DNA of 64,000 nucleotides from an uncultured Chloroflexota bacterium (lineage in GTDB: Bacteria > Chloroflexota > Anaerolineae > Anaerolineales > Anaerolineaceae), in the NCBI GenBank assembly GCA_902791025.1, contig CADATZ010000009.1:1-64000 (forward strand), read 5' to 3'. The notes under the pieces were generated by a model. The model was not told the origin of the DNA, made no database searches, and saw only the letters and a program-made list of their open reading frames with translations. This document shows, piece after piece, positions 1-8,552 of the stretch; position 1 is the stretch's first letter; every line of letters starts with the position of its first letter. A program made the position numbers and the translations under genes.

Positions 1-1
1 A

Positions 2-790
2 ACGGAATTTTCCAACCTGGGTGATATGTCTATCCATGAGCTGTACTGCATGGTTTCGCTGCATTTCCGCAAATGCCGGCTGGCAGCGCGGGAAATTGAA
101 GAGAACGAAAAAAGCATTGACATAAGCCTGGTCAGCTGGATGTTCCGCCTGGCAGCTCTTGCCGAACGGCTTAAAGCCACGGAAGATAAAATTCAGAAAA
201 TCAAAGACGGTAAGATCGACAGCGAAAAACTGCTGGAACAGTCGCAGGTCTACAAAGGCGAACCGAATATCCGCCGGGATGTCAGTAACCGGAAAGTTTC
301 TTCCGGTTTGCGAAATCCTTCTTCCCTGCCGGTCATGAAGTCTCACGCGAAAGAAGTGAAGCGCCAAAAGCAGAAATTAGAAAAACAGGAAAAGGCGAAG
401 CTGCGTGAGATGGAACGAGCCGCCAAACGAGTCGAAAAGAGCGGGATCTTTGGACCGGCAACTTTCGATCTAAAACCGTACCCGCCGATGCCGCTGCCGA
501 AAATACCGGGAATCGGATTGAATGAGGTTGAACTCAAAAAGCTCCTGATGGATGAGGCAAAAAGCCGGGGAGATATGACCGAGGCAGGGATTATCGCTGC
601 AGAGTCAGTACAGGAAAATATCCGGAGGTTCTACAGGATCAAGGAGCGAGGATCAAGGAGCAGGGAGCAGGGGACAAAGGCTGGGGATCAAGGAGCATGT
701 GGCAAGGGGTCAATGGTCAGAGGTCCGGGGACCAGTCCATCCGATGAGACGCGGAAAAAGCTGAGGGAGAAGAGGAAGAAGAGAAAATAG
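2..790 (+). CDS. hypothetical coiled-coil protein, probably 5'-truncated by the window edge
   Basis: The frame is open to the left edge; the first in-frame ATG is at 26 and lacks a clear ribosome binding site, so the true start may lie outside. The product is charged and mostly helical (KEVKRQKQKLEKQEKAKL-type segment around residues 110-135), then has a short proline-rich stretch (PYPPMPLPKIPGIG). The last 50 or so codons are low complexity and are encoded by degenerate 7-bp repeats, so the C-terminus is probably acquired rather than ancestral. I recognise no family. The partner of the terminase near 25 kb also has a charged helical body followed by a Pro-rich segment, but I see no convincing homology. 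Confidence 0.6.
   Translation, partial: TEFSNLGDMSIHELYCMVSLHFRKCRLAAREIEENEKSIDISLVSWMFRLAALAERLKATEDKIQKIKDGKIDSEKLLEQSQVYKGEPNIRRDVSNRKVSSGLRNPSSLPVMKSHAKEVKRQKQKLEKQEKAKLREMERAAKRVEKSGIFGPATFDLKPYPPMPLPKIPGIGLNEVELKKLLMDEAKSRGDMTEAGIIAAESVQENIRRFYRIKERGSRSREQGTKAGDQGACGKGSMVRGPGTSPSDETRKKLREKRKKRK
636..696. repeat. degenerate 7-bp repeat array inside the 3' end of a CDS
   Basis: Successive heptads such as GGATCAA, GGAGCGA, GGATCAA, GGAGCAG, GGAGCAG keep a 7-bp period. It belongs to the purine-rich heptad class found at many gene ends in this window, but here it lies inside the reading frame. Confidence 0.6.
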
Positions 791-813
791 GATTCAGGGG
801 CCAGGGGCCGGTG

Positions 814-837
814 AGCCGAAATCGGATGGTTTCGGCT
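814..837 (+). terminator. possible intrinsic terminator
   Basis: AGCCGAAA and TTTCGGCT form an 8-bp stem with an 8-nt loop 24 bp after the stop codon at 790, followed by the moderately T-rich gtatttggtt. The T tract is weak. Confidence 0.4.
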
Positions 838-870
838 GTATTTGGTTAGGGAGACACTGATTATTTTAAA

Positions 871-937
871 ATGAGTCAAAGTGACCTGTTTTCGTTGACT
901 CAGACTTGAGTCAACAGAACAGGTCATTTTGACTCAT
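871..937. repeat. long near-perfect palindrome built on GAGTCAA / TTGACTC
   Basis: The arms are about 30 bp, start with ATGAGTCAAA and end with TTGACTCAT, and enclose a 6-nt centre; three mismatches are visible. A related half-element lies near 20503-20535 (GAGTCAAAAGTGACC...GTTGACTCA), and both are followed closely by ATTAATCAGC. It sits in a 580-bp gene-free stretch (791-1370) that otherwise holds only a possible -10 box (TATAAT at 1208-1213) upstream of the next gene. Confidence 0.8.
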
Positions 938-1370
938 TGACAGAGGGGTATTCATTAATCAGCACCTCCTTAGACAATTTCACTCAGCGAAGTGATGTAC
1001 TTTTTGAATTATAATCGTTACATTTCACGGAGAGCAAGGGAGCTTTCCCTGTTTCACTGCGGGTCACATAAGATACGTTCCCGTTTCTTTCCCGATGCTC
1101 TTGTGGGTCTGTGAATGGTAACTGTTCGGTCGCCGGGCGTGCTGAATCGTTGCAAGACTTATTGAAAAAATGAGATGATACGGATATACTAAAATAAACA
1201 AGTGTGCTATAATAAATTATGTATCTATTCAGAATGGAGTATACCTGGACAACTTTTTGCTGCGGCGCAGCCCGCACGAAAAAACTGTACTATGTGTTGC
1301 GTTTCTAGGTTCTGAACAGTTACTAAATTATAAAGAAATCTGGACTCTCTGCTGAAAGGAAGACGGTGGT

Positions 1371-3974
1371 ATGGCCCAACAGGACGAAAAACAAAAACAG
1401 GTTCAGGGCTCGAATGAGCAGCCCGAGCAGGAGAAAAAATCTGCTCCGGAATCAGCTGTCTGGGAACTTCCCAACAGCGTGATGGCTGCCATGCCGACGC
1501 CTCCCCCACCTCCGGATGCGCCCAACAGCGTGATGCGCGAGATGATGGATCCGCAAATGCTTTCCGATGCATCGGGAGCGGACCGCTTCTCTGCCAGGTA
1601 TATCTCCGGTACACCTAATTCGGTCATGAGAGAAATGGAGATTCTCCCGGATAAGGATTATTCATCCATTCATTCACACAGCAATTCACTAAATATCCTT
1701 CAAAGAGAATCACGCAATCCTTATTTTCTGGAAGATGTCGCTTTCTTCGGGAAAGACGGTGGTTCTTCTCCTTTTCCCGCCCATGAGCTGTCTCACACTG
1801 TTCGGCGAGAGTCTGCGCCCGACCGTATCACCCTGTCCGTGTCATCAAGCATTATACAAAGGGACCCCGAGGATGAAGACGAAAAACCGGATCCAAAACC
1901 GGGTTCCACGTCAGAAAAATCCGTCAAGTCAGAACCTTTCAAGGGCTTATCCGTAATGGTCGATGAGAAATGGACAGACGCAAAAGCAGCTGAGACGATG
2001 ATCAGGAGCGCAAATGAGGAAGCAAGACGCAATTCTCCAACAACATCAACGACAGTTCATGAAGAGGATCCGAATGTTCCGCCTGAAAGTCAACATGGCG
2101 GGGAAGTCCTGCGCGATTCGATAACCGGTTTATGGGTTGAAAGAGCCGGTCAGGATTTGTTTGTGTATATAGACGGTGAATGGCTTGCGGCAAAGGAACA
2201 GGACTCACCACCGAAAGGATCGGGTGATGACTTGAGCGGTCGTGACTTGTCTGAACACAAGCTTGATCCTACCGAAAAATCGTTAAGCGGTGGGAATGAA
2301 ATTGCTGAAGAATTATCGGGAGGGTCTGAACAACAGACTGATTCTTCATCTGACTTGCCGCCATTTAACGAGGTTTTTGGAAGCGGGAACAGATGGAGAT
2401 TCTTCTCGAAAGAGTTAACTCAGAGACAGATCCTCGGATTGGTTGCATATTATAAAGCTTACCTTGCCCATCACAGAATTCATATTGAATTTCCGACTTC
2501 ACCTAACATCGTTGCAAAGCCGATCGATAGTGCTTTGAATGCAGCGAAAGACGCTGTTGAAGATGTTTCCGGTGGTGCTGATCAGGTGGATGAGGGAAGC
2601 TCATCCCATTTATCTGACTCATCACCTTCTTCCCGTTCTTCTTCACCGGAACCGGGGGCAGATCGCTCCGGTCTGATACCTGATTTGGAAGCAGAACAAG
2701 TTCCCGTTGTGCTTCCCTATGGGAGATATCGTGACCAGGGTGATCGGTGGAAAAATCAAAAGAGGCATCTCGGTAATGCCTCAATAGCACAAAATATCGG
2801 TATGGGGGCAAGTGCTTTCGGCCGCCAGGGCGTCTTACTGAATAATTATAAGTATCATGTACACCAGAGTGCAAAAGATAATCTGCCTATCTGGGATGAA
2901 AGTAAATGGAAATTGCCGACCTCCGGTAATCCGGTTAAAGACAGCAACGGAAACATTGTAAGTTCGGGCGAGTTTAATCCTTATGTCAACTATGTCGCAC
3001 CGATTGCCGGTACGGCGCTTGGCGCTTTCGGAGTCGGTACCGGAATTGCGGGGATGGTTCACGGGATCCATGACACAGTTCGCCAGCGGCAGAATGTTGC
3101 TGCCGGAGCAAGCCGCTGGGATGCTGCTCAATCCGGTCTGGATGCGGTTGCCGCCACTTCTTCAACCATGTCAAGTGCCTGGGGCATGGCACAGAGTATT
3201 GGCAGTATCGGGCATGCGGCAACATCCACGTTCGGTGATGCGGCTCATGCGATCCCCGGCCTGAGTATTGTCACAGGAGCCGCGAATGCCGTAAGCGGTA
3301 CCGCTCAGGCAATTCGGGGAAGAAAAACCAGGAGTGAGCTGAATGCCGCAAAGACTATGCTTGATAATATTGCATCACAACCGATAAACCCCAGTCCTCA
3401 CGGACAGCTGACTGATCAGGAGAAATTATGGATGATCATGAAGCAGGGCCAAAAAACCGCTACATTCAACATGTGGAGCGGTGGACTGAAAGCCATTTCC
3501 GGCGGCCTTACTGCTGCTTCCGGAATCGCGTCACTGGCAGGCGCCGCGCCTGTGGCTGCAGGTATTCAGGGGGTTGTGGCAGTTTTAAATATTGCAAGAT
3601 CGATATTTGAAAAGGTTTATAAGAGTAAGATGCGCAATTCGATCGTGGCAGAGGAATTTAACATTGACTGGAAGAATGAAATGAAATATGTCTATGATAT
3701 GCTCAAAGAAAAGGCTCCCAGTTTCAAGGTCCGTGATAAGGACGTCCGGAGAGTTATCCTCAAGGCTCATGGCTCTGATGCTGCAACGCGGACAGCAGCT
3801 TACAATACGATCAAATTGAACCGTGCGCAATATCTGATCAACACTGCTACGAGTAAAGGGAACCCTTTCCGGAAGGTGGCTGATATGGTGATCGAAGCCA
3901 TGGGTGTTCACAAGATAAACGGAAAAGATTATGCAGCCGGTGCGGCGAAATTGCTGGCGGAGAAACTGGGGTAA
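1371..3974 (+). CDS. large eCIS-core (DUF4157)-like protein with PNSVM repeats
   Basis: An 867-aa protein with AAGGAAG eight bases before the ATG. The N-terminus carries three copies of a short motif (PNSVMAAM, PNSVMREM, PNSVMREM; residues about 35-90). Around residues 140-165 PFPAHELSHTVRRES resembles the HExxH core of the DUF4157/eCIS-core domain, and IIQRDP, common after that domain, follows; the usual flanking conserved residues are poor, so it is degenerate or distant. The middle is long, acidic and Ser/Pro-rich. The C-terminal half (about 540-780) has Gly/Ala-rich hydrophobic stretches (GTALGAFGVGTGIAGMV; SGGLTAASGIASLAGAAPVA) of the kind seen in toxin translocation regions. No sheath, tube or baseplate genes are nearby. 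Known for the family: eCIS-core proteins often accompany contractile injection systems as cargo or toxins. That this one is secreted cargo is inference. Confidence 0.55.
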   Translation: MAQQDEKQKQVQGSNEQPEQEKKSAPESAVWELPNSVMAAMPTPPPPPDAPNSVMREMMDPQMLSDASGADRFSARYISGTPNSVMREMEILPDKDYSSIHSHSNSLNILQRESRNPYFLEDVAFFGKDGGSSPFPAHELSHTVRRESAPDRITLSVSSSIIQRDPEDEDEKPDPKPGSTSEKSVKSEPFKGLSVMVDEKWTDAKAAETMIRSANEEARRNSPTTSTTVHEEDPNVPPESQHGGEVLRDSITGLWVERAGQDLFVYIDGEWLAAKEQDSPPKGSGDDLSGRDLSEHKLDPTEKSLSGGNEIAEELSGGSEQQTDSSSDLPPFNEVFGSGNRWRFFSKELTQRQILGLVAYYKAYLAHHRIHIEFPTSPNIVAKPIDSALNAAKDAVEDVSGGADQVDEGSSSHLSDSSPSSRSSSPEPGADRSGLIPDLEAEQVPVVLPYGRYRDQGDRWKNQKRHLGNASIAQNIGMGASAFGRQGVLLNNYKYHVHQSAKDNLPIWDESKWKLPTSGNPVKDSNGNIVSSGEFNPYVNYVAPIAGTALGAFGVGTGIAGMVHGIHDTVRQRQNVAAGASRWDAAQSGLDAVAATSSTMSSAWGMAQSIGSIGHAATSTFGDAAHAIPGLSIVTGAANAVSGTAQAIRGRKTRSELNAAKTMLDNIASQPINPSPHGQLTDQEKLWMIMKQGQKTATFNMWSGGLKAISGGLTAASGIASLAGAAPVAAGIQGVVAVLNIARSIFEKVYKSKMRNSIVAEEFNIDWKNEMKYVYDMLKEKAPSFKVRDKDVRRVILKAHGSDAATRTAAYNTIKLNRAQYLINTATSKGNPFRKVADMVIEAMGVHKINGKDYAAGAAKLLAEKLG

Positions 3975-4116
3975 AATTATTAATCAGAAATAAGAAAGTA
4001 ACTGTTCAGAATGAAACACACGAAGACAGCTCTGCTGCAGCATAGCCGGCACAGCGGGACTGCCTCCCGTGCTGTGCTGGTTGGATAATAGTTACATAAA
4101 AATAAGGAATGAAATC

Positions 4117-4575
4117 ATGGATATTAATGTTTTTTTTACCGAATTGGAAGCGCTGCTGAAGAAAATGGAGTATGAGACTGCCACACTAAAAGGTGAGGAA
4201 ATTCAGCTGGGTGATACCCTGCGGGCAATGGTGCCGGTGGATGAAGCGGGCAACATGGTTTTGCTGGAGGTCATGGTTCTTCCATTCACGGATGATGCGC
4301 ATATTGTTCAGATCTATTCGACGATGATCGCGGAGATTGGGCCGGGCTACGAAGCATTGAAGGAAATGCTGCTGGACTGGAACCTGATCTGTCCGATCGG
4401 AGCTTTTGGGATCTTTCGGCAAGGGCGGCAGTTTTATCATAAATATAATTATCCGATGCCAACTGATGGAGATCCGAAGGAAATGGCAGTAGAGATCTTC
4501 TATATCATCCACCTGGTCCGGGATGCAATCGCGATTGTTTTCCCCGATGCCGTCCGCCTTTCCGGAAATTTGTAA
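4117..4575 (+). CDS. hypothetical small acidic protein
   Basis: A 152-aa protein. The frame opens at 4069, but the ATG at 4117 is preceded by AAGGAATGAA and is the likely start. The fold looks mixed alpha/beta with no signal peptide or membrane segment. Features include an N-terminal helix (FFTELEALLKKME), a central strand-rich part and a C-terminal helix ending in FPDAVRLSGNL. Size and layout recall YbjN-like or secretion-chaperone-like folds, but no diagnostic motif is seen. It lies 142 bp downstream of the eCIS-core-like gene on the same strand, so a chaperone role for that protein is possible but unproven. Confidence 0.6.
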   Translation: MDINVFFTELEALLKKMEYETATLKGEEIQLGDTLRAMVPVDEAGNMVLLEVMVLPFTDDAHIVQIYSTMIAEIGPGYEALKEMLLDWNLICPIGAFGIFRQGRQFYHKYNYPMPTDGDPKEMAVEIFYIIHLVRDAIAIVFPDAVRLSGNL

Positions 4576-4587
4576 TACCGGTGTGAG

Positions 4588-4625
4588 CAGGGGACTGGAC
4601 TGCGAAGCGGGCCTGTACCCCGGGG
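4588..4625. repeat. GGGGACTGGAC...CCTGTACCCC repeat
   Basis: Short imperfect palindrome (gggactggactgcgaagc followed by gggcctgtacccc) after the stop at 4575. Related copies occur near 24799, 25895 and 29994. The core GGGGACTGG is shared with the larger 61-bp palindrome family. Confidence 0.5.
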
Positions 4626-4710
4626 CAGCGGCATCGAAAATAAACAAGCGGATATTCGGTTTTATTTCGGTGTCATGATATATGGGTACAGGATTCTGGA
4701 GGAAATTTTG

Positions 4711-6324
4711 ATGAAAAAAGCGTTGATTATTCTTATGCTATTATTTGCAGCCCTTGCCTCTGCCGCTCAGGCGGATGATCTGGCTGACGTGATGCAGAAC
4801 GGTGTTTTGCGGATGGGGTCCGCGCCGGAATATGTCCCCTTCATCTTTTATGACGATGACGGCAATATGACCGGGATCGATATCGCCCTCATCGAGGAAG
4901 TCGGGCGCCGTATGGGTGTCTCCGTACAGCCGGTCGATATCGCCTTCGACGGTCTGATCGATTCCCTGACTATCGGACAGGTGGACCTCATCGGCCGCGG
5001 CATGTCTGTCACCGAACAACGCCGGGAACAGATTGACTTTTCCCAAGTCTATTACAAAGGAAAAGCGCAATTCATTGCTTTGGCTTCTCTTCCCAAATCG
5101 GCAGCTGTGGATAACAGCAGCTTCAGCGGTTTGAAAATCGGAGTCCAGAAAGCGACCAGTTTTGAGCAGTGGATCCGTGACAATCTCGTCAGCGGCGGAT
5201 ATGTTGACCTGAAAAACATCTATCTTTTTTCCAATGCGGATGATATGGTCAAAGCCCTGGACAAGCAGAGCGTGGACCTGATCGTTCTTGACCAGGATGT
5301 TTATGAATTGAAATACATGCCGTCCGGGAATTACCAGATGTTTTATGACGGTTTTCTGGAAGAGGATTACGCTTTCGGTATGCGGAAAGGCTCCACTCTG
5401 ACAGATGCGGTCAATCAACACCTGTCAGATATGATGAAAGACGGTACCGCACAGGAGATCGCCAACCGCTTTTTCTCGATGGATTACACGCAGGATGATT
5501 CGACTATTATTCATCCGACGGCTGTCCCGACTGCCGCTCCTATTATTTATCCTACTCAACCCGCGCCGGCAGCATGCATCAACTCCATGTCCTTTGTCGC
5601 GGATGTTACGATCACGGACGGGCATTATGTTCTCCCCGGTGATCAATTCCGGAAGACCTGGCGTGTTTATAATAACGGGACCTGTGCCTGGACCCCGCAG
5701 TATTCCTTTGTCTATGTTTCCGGGGACCAAATGAGTGGAAACAACATCAGCATTCCCACAACTGTTGCCATGGGCGAGACCTTCGATATTTCCGTTGACC
5801 TGATTGCCCCGACAGTTCCCGGCACTTATAAAGGCTATTGGCAGATGCGCTCGCCGCAGGGAACTAATTTCGGTCAGACAATCTGGGTGAAGATACAGGT
5901 TGGAAGCCAGCCGGAACCGCAGCCGGTTAATCCCACCGCTGAGCCGCAGCCCTATACTCCGGTCAATATCACTTCCTTTTACCCGGATGCTTATGAAAAT
6001 TATCCGGAAAACTGCATGAACGTTTATTGGTCGGCCAATGGGGCTGATTGGGTTGAGATTCTCATCGATGGTTATCCGGCCTATCAGTATGGTCCGGCGA
6101 ATGGATCATATCAATTCTGCGGAGAAGTCCAGAATTTCGGAGCTCATGGAATACAGCTTCATGCGGTGAATTCAGTGACTGATGCCTGGTCCTCATTCAC
6201 CTTTACCACGATGGAGCATCCGACGGGACTGATCACACCGGTACCGGAAGAACACGAAACAGGTTTATGGACGCCGGTTCCGGATGAACCGGAAGAACAT
6301 GCCACAGGGCTGATCGTCCCGTAA
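4711..6324 (+). CDS. family 3 solute-binding protein fused to an NBR1-like Ig domain
   Basis: A 537-aa exported protein; the ATG at 4711 follows CTGGAGGAAA. Residues 1-22 are a signal peptide (MKKALIILMLL...AAQA). Residues about 25-255 match bacterial family 3 solute-binding proteins (VLRMGSAPEYVPFIFYDDDG; IGQVDLIGRGMSVTEQRREQ; GLKIGVQKATSFEQW), which bind amino acids or similar small ligands. A Thr/Pro linker leads to an NBR1-type Ig domain (about 290-400: GDQFRKTWRVYNNGTCAWTP, PGTYKGYWQMRSPQG), then a second beta domain (about 420-495). The tail repeats the unit EHxTGLxxPVP three times. No permease or ATPase gene is adjacent, so it may sense or scavenge rather than serve a cognate ABC transporter. 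The fusion style is familiar from Anaerolineae. Confidence 0.85.
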   Translation: MKKALIILMLLFAALASAAQADDLADVMQNGVLRMGSAPEYVPFIFYDDDGNMTGIDIALIEEVGRRMGVSVQPVDIAFDGLIDSLTIGQVDLIGRGMSVTEQRREQIDFSQVYYKGKAQFIALASLPKSAAVDNSSFSGLKIGVQKATSFEQWIRDNLVSGGYVDLKNIYLFSNADDMVKALDKQSVDLIVLDQDVYELKYMPSGNYQMFYDGFLEEDYAFGMRKGSTLTDAVNQHLSDMMKDGTAQEIANRFFSMDYTQDDSTIIHPTAVPTAAPIIYPTQPAPAACINSMSFVADVTITDGHYVLPGDQFRKTWRVYNNGTCAWTPQYSFVYVSGDQMSGNNISIPTTVAMGETFDISVDLIAPTVPGTYKGYWQMRSPQGTNFGQTIWVKIQVGSQPEPQPVNPTAEPQPYTPVNITSFYPDAYENYPENCMNVYWSANGADWVEILIDGYPAYQYGPANGSYQFCGEVQNFGAHGIQLHAVNSVTDAWSSFTFTTMEHPTGLITPVPEEHETGLWTPVPDEPEEHATGLIVP

Positions 6325-6339
6325 GATGTCTGTTCAAAA

Positions 6340-6401
6340 TGAGACACGTGGAGAGGGTTGCTGCCTCATTTTTGAGACAGTTGTCCCGGCCACGTGTCTC
6401 A
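6340..6401. repeat. palindrome with 12-bp perfect arms between convergent genes
   Basis: TGAGACACGTGG (6340-6351) and CCACGTGTCTCA (6390-6401) pair perfectly around a 38-nt centre with its own partial inverted symmetry. The element fills the gap between the stops at 6324 and 6411 and could terminate both transcripts, though no clean T tract is seen. Confidence 0.6.
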
Positions 6402-6410
6402 CGTGTTTCA

Positions 6411-7307
6411 TCAGGAGTGATTGAATACAGGCCTTTGACTGAGCGGTCTGCGCAGGGAATTGAGCAGTACCGGCACCAGCAAGCTCAGCAGGATCATCAG
6501 ACAGCCTGCCAGCTTGTACGGACTCATCTGATCATTCAGGATCATTACGCCCTGCAGGGAAGCGCTGAGCGGTGAAAGTGCACACATCATCCCGGCGCGT
6601 TCGGCGGTCGTGCCGCGCTGGGCGACAGGCTGCAGGGTGAAGCCGAAACCGCTGCAGATGATGGCGAGCCCGAGAATCATTCCCCATTCCGAACCGGTCT
6701 GTGGCAGGCGCGGCTGTTCGAGAATGAAGGACATGATGAGTGAAAGGAAGCCGATCGTGAAGACCTGGGTGATCCCGATTATCAGCGGGTCACCCTTGCG
6801 GGAGGCGATGTTGGTGAGGAGGATCGCAGAGGCGTAGAAGATGGCGGAGCCGAGCAGATAAACACAGCCGGAACGGAGCAGTCCGCCGCTCCCTCCGAGG
6901 GTCAGGAAAGCAATCCCGGAAACTGCCAGGACGATGCGGAGCCCTTCGGCACCTTTCAGCTTCTTCTTCATAAATACAAATTGGAGGATTGGTACAAATA
7001 TCATTGCGGAATTCTCAATGAAGGAAGTGGTGGCTGAATCGGTGGCGCGCAGCCCTGTCAGTTCACATCCCATCATGATCGTGAACAGCAATCCAAGGAG
7101 AAAACCATATTTCAGTTCAGTCCGCTGAATGTGGACCAGTTTCTTCCCAAAGATGAGCGCGAGGAAGAGAAATGCAGTCAAAAATCGTACCGCGAGAAGG
7201 TTGAACGGTGTCAGCGAATTCATCGCGGATTTGGACAATACGAAGGATGTGCTTCGTGCAAGGATCACTCCTGCCAGTAAGAGTTCACTTTTTTGCTGAT
7301 TGTTCAT
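6411..7307 (-). CDS. EamA-family (DMT) transporter
   Basis: A 298-aa membrane protein. The frame extends upstream, but the ATG at 7307 is preceded by AGGTGGGAACAAA. About ten hydrophobic segments form two EamA repeats, typical of drug/metabolite exporters (LLAGVILARSTSFVLSKSAMNSLTPFNLLAVRF; LRIVLAVSGIAFLTLGG; GTTAERAGMMCALSPLSASLQGV). The substrate cannot be read from sequence. It is divergent from the LysR gene at 7489, which suggests control by that regulator. Confidence 0.9.
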   Translation of the reverse strand: MNNQQKSELLLAGVILARSTSFVLSKSAMNSLTPFNLLAVRFLTAFLFLALIFGKKLVHIQRTELKYGFLLGLLFTIMMGCELTGLRATDSATTSFIENSAMIFVPILQFVFMKKKLKGAEGLRIVLAVSGIAFLTLGGSGGLLRSGCVYLLGSAIFYASAILLTNIASRKGDPLIIGITQVFTIGFLSLIMSFILEQPRLPQTGSEWGMILGLAIICSGFGFTLQPVAQRGTTAERAGMMCALSPLSASLQGVMILNDQMSPYKLAGCLMILLSLLVPVLLNSLRRPLSQRPVFNHS

Positions 7308-7327
7308 TTTGTTCCCACCTTTCTCTC

Positions 7328-7357
7328 TTGACAAAGAGTATACCCTTGTTTTATAAT
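7328..7357 (+). promoter_or_regulatory. sigma70-type promoter for the LysR gene
   Basis: TTGACA (7328-7333), an 18-bp spacer and TATAAT (7352-7357) precede the regulator on the plus strand, leaving a leader of about 125 nt that contains the palindrome at 7418-7462. Confidence 0.65.
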
Positions 7358-7417
7358 TGAGAAAAGCGACAGAAAATCATGTAAACTTTGCAAATACAGC
7401 AAAGATAAACGACACCC

Positions 7418-7462
7418 GGGACGGTTATCCCGTACAGCGAAGCCGGTACGGGGAACTGTCAC
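7418..7462. repeat. GGGACGGTTATCCCGTAC palindromic repeat in the LysR leader
   Basis: The left arm GGGACGGTTATCCCGTAC faces GTACGGGGAACTGTCAC across a short centre. The same element occurs as inverted copies inside the terminase gene (24161-24200 and 24394-24433). Here it would fold in the 5' leader shortly before the start codon at 7489. Confidence 0.75.
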
Positions 7463-7488
7463 GAAATCATCTCAAGAGGGACACGATT

Positions 7489-8367
7489 ATGGATACCGAG
7501 AAATATAAAGCTTTGATCTGTGCCATTGATACCGGCAGCCTGACGGCCGCGGCGGAGCAGTTGGGCTATACGCCCTCCGGCATCAGCCGCAGTGTTGCTT
7601 CGGTAGAGGAACAGTTCGGTTTTCCGCTGCTGGTCCGGGCGAAAAGCGGAGTGACCCCGACGGAGGAGTGTGAACAGCTGCTGCCGCTCATCCGCAGTCT
7701 GCTCCATATCCAGGACCAGCTGCAGCAGACCGCGGACCGGGTCTGCAGTCTTGAAACCGGATCGATCACGGTCGGGACCGCTTATCCGATCTATGACCAG
7801 ATCCTTTCCAAAGGGATCGTAGCTTTCCGCAAGATCCATCCGAATATCAGCATCCGCCTCATTGAAGGAACTTCCAGCGCTCTCAGCAGTCAGCTCAGCC
7901 AGCATGCCCTTGATTTCTGCATCATCAGTCAGCGTGAAAATATCCCGGTTTTCTATCCGCTCTGCCGCGACAGCATCACCGCCTGGGTCCCGAAAAATCA
8001 TCCGGCTGTGGTTCGCGGCATATACAAAGCTTCGGACCTTTGGACTGATGATTATATTGAGCTTTACCCGGATCTCGAAACGGATAACTCCCTTTTCCTC
8101 GAAAGAAACGACCTGCATCCCAAGGTTTGCGCCGCTACATCTGATATATACGCGGCTTACGCCATGGTGGAGGCAGGTCTGGGTGTGGTATTGATCAACA
8201 CATTGCTTTCGCACCGCTGGCAGGGTGAGGTAGTCTCGCTGCCGCTGGATCGTTCTTCGGATTTTGAGATCGGCATCGCGGCGAAATCTGCCGAAGAGTG
8301 CTCGCCGGCTGCCCGTGAATTTCTGAACTTCATCCTTCCGGATCTCAAAGGCGCTGATATACGCTAA
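7489..8367 (+). CDS. LysR-family transcriptional regulator
   Basis: A 292-aa regulator. The frame opens at 7357, but the ATG at 7489 follows AAGAGGG and starts the canonical domain. Residues 1-60 are the winged helix-turn-helix (YKALICAIDTGSLTAAAEQLGYTPSGISRSVASVEEQFGFPLLVR in pieces); residues about 90-290 form the substrate-binding domain (TVGTAYPIYDQILSKGIVAF). It is divergent from the DMT exporter at 6411 and probably regulates it. The L-cysteine desulfidase gene follows downstream after its own promoter. Confidence 0.9.
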   Translation: MDTEKYKALICAIDTGSLTAAAEQLGYTPSGISRSVASVEEQFGFPLLVRAKSGVTPTEECEQLLPLIRSLLHIQDQLQQTADRVCSLETGSITVGTAYPIYDQILSKGIVAFRKIHPNISIRLIEGTSSALSSQLSQHALDFCIISQRENIPVFYPLCRDSITAWVPKNHPAVVRGIYKASDLWTDDYIELYPDLETDNSLFLERNDLHPKVCAATSDIYAAYAMVEAGLGVVLINTLLSHRWQGEVVSLPLDRSSDFEIGIAAKSAEECSPAAREFLNFILPDLKGADIR

Positions 8368-8429
8368 GCGGAAAGGGATGATTCAGAATTTTGGAAATCC
8401 GGATGAAAAGGCATCGAGGCAGTTGAAAA

Positions 8430-8457
8430 TTGATTGGCATGATTCAAGAATTATAAT
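8430..8457 (+). promoter_or_regulatory. promoter upstream of the cysteine desulfidase gene
   Basis: TTGATT (8430-8435), a 16-bp spacer and TATAAT (8452-8457) lie about 95 bp before the start codon at 8553. Confidence 0.55.
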
Positions 8458-8552
8458 TACAATTAGAGTGTCGATTCAGAACAGAATTTGTCCATAGCCG
8501 GATGACAAAAAATGATGTCTGTATGATAACAAGGAATTACGGAGCGATGATC

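Noticed and set aside
1371..4575. Complete contractile injection system
   Set aside because: Only one eCIS-core-like protein and a small unknown gene are present; sheath, tube, spike and baseplate genes are absent from the window.
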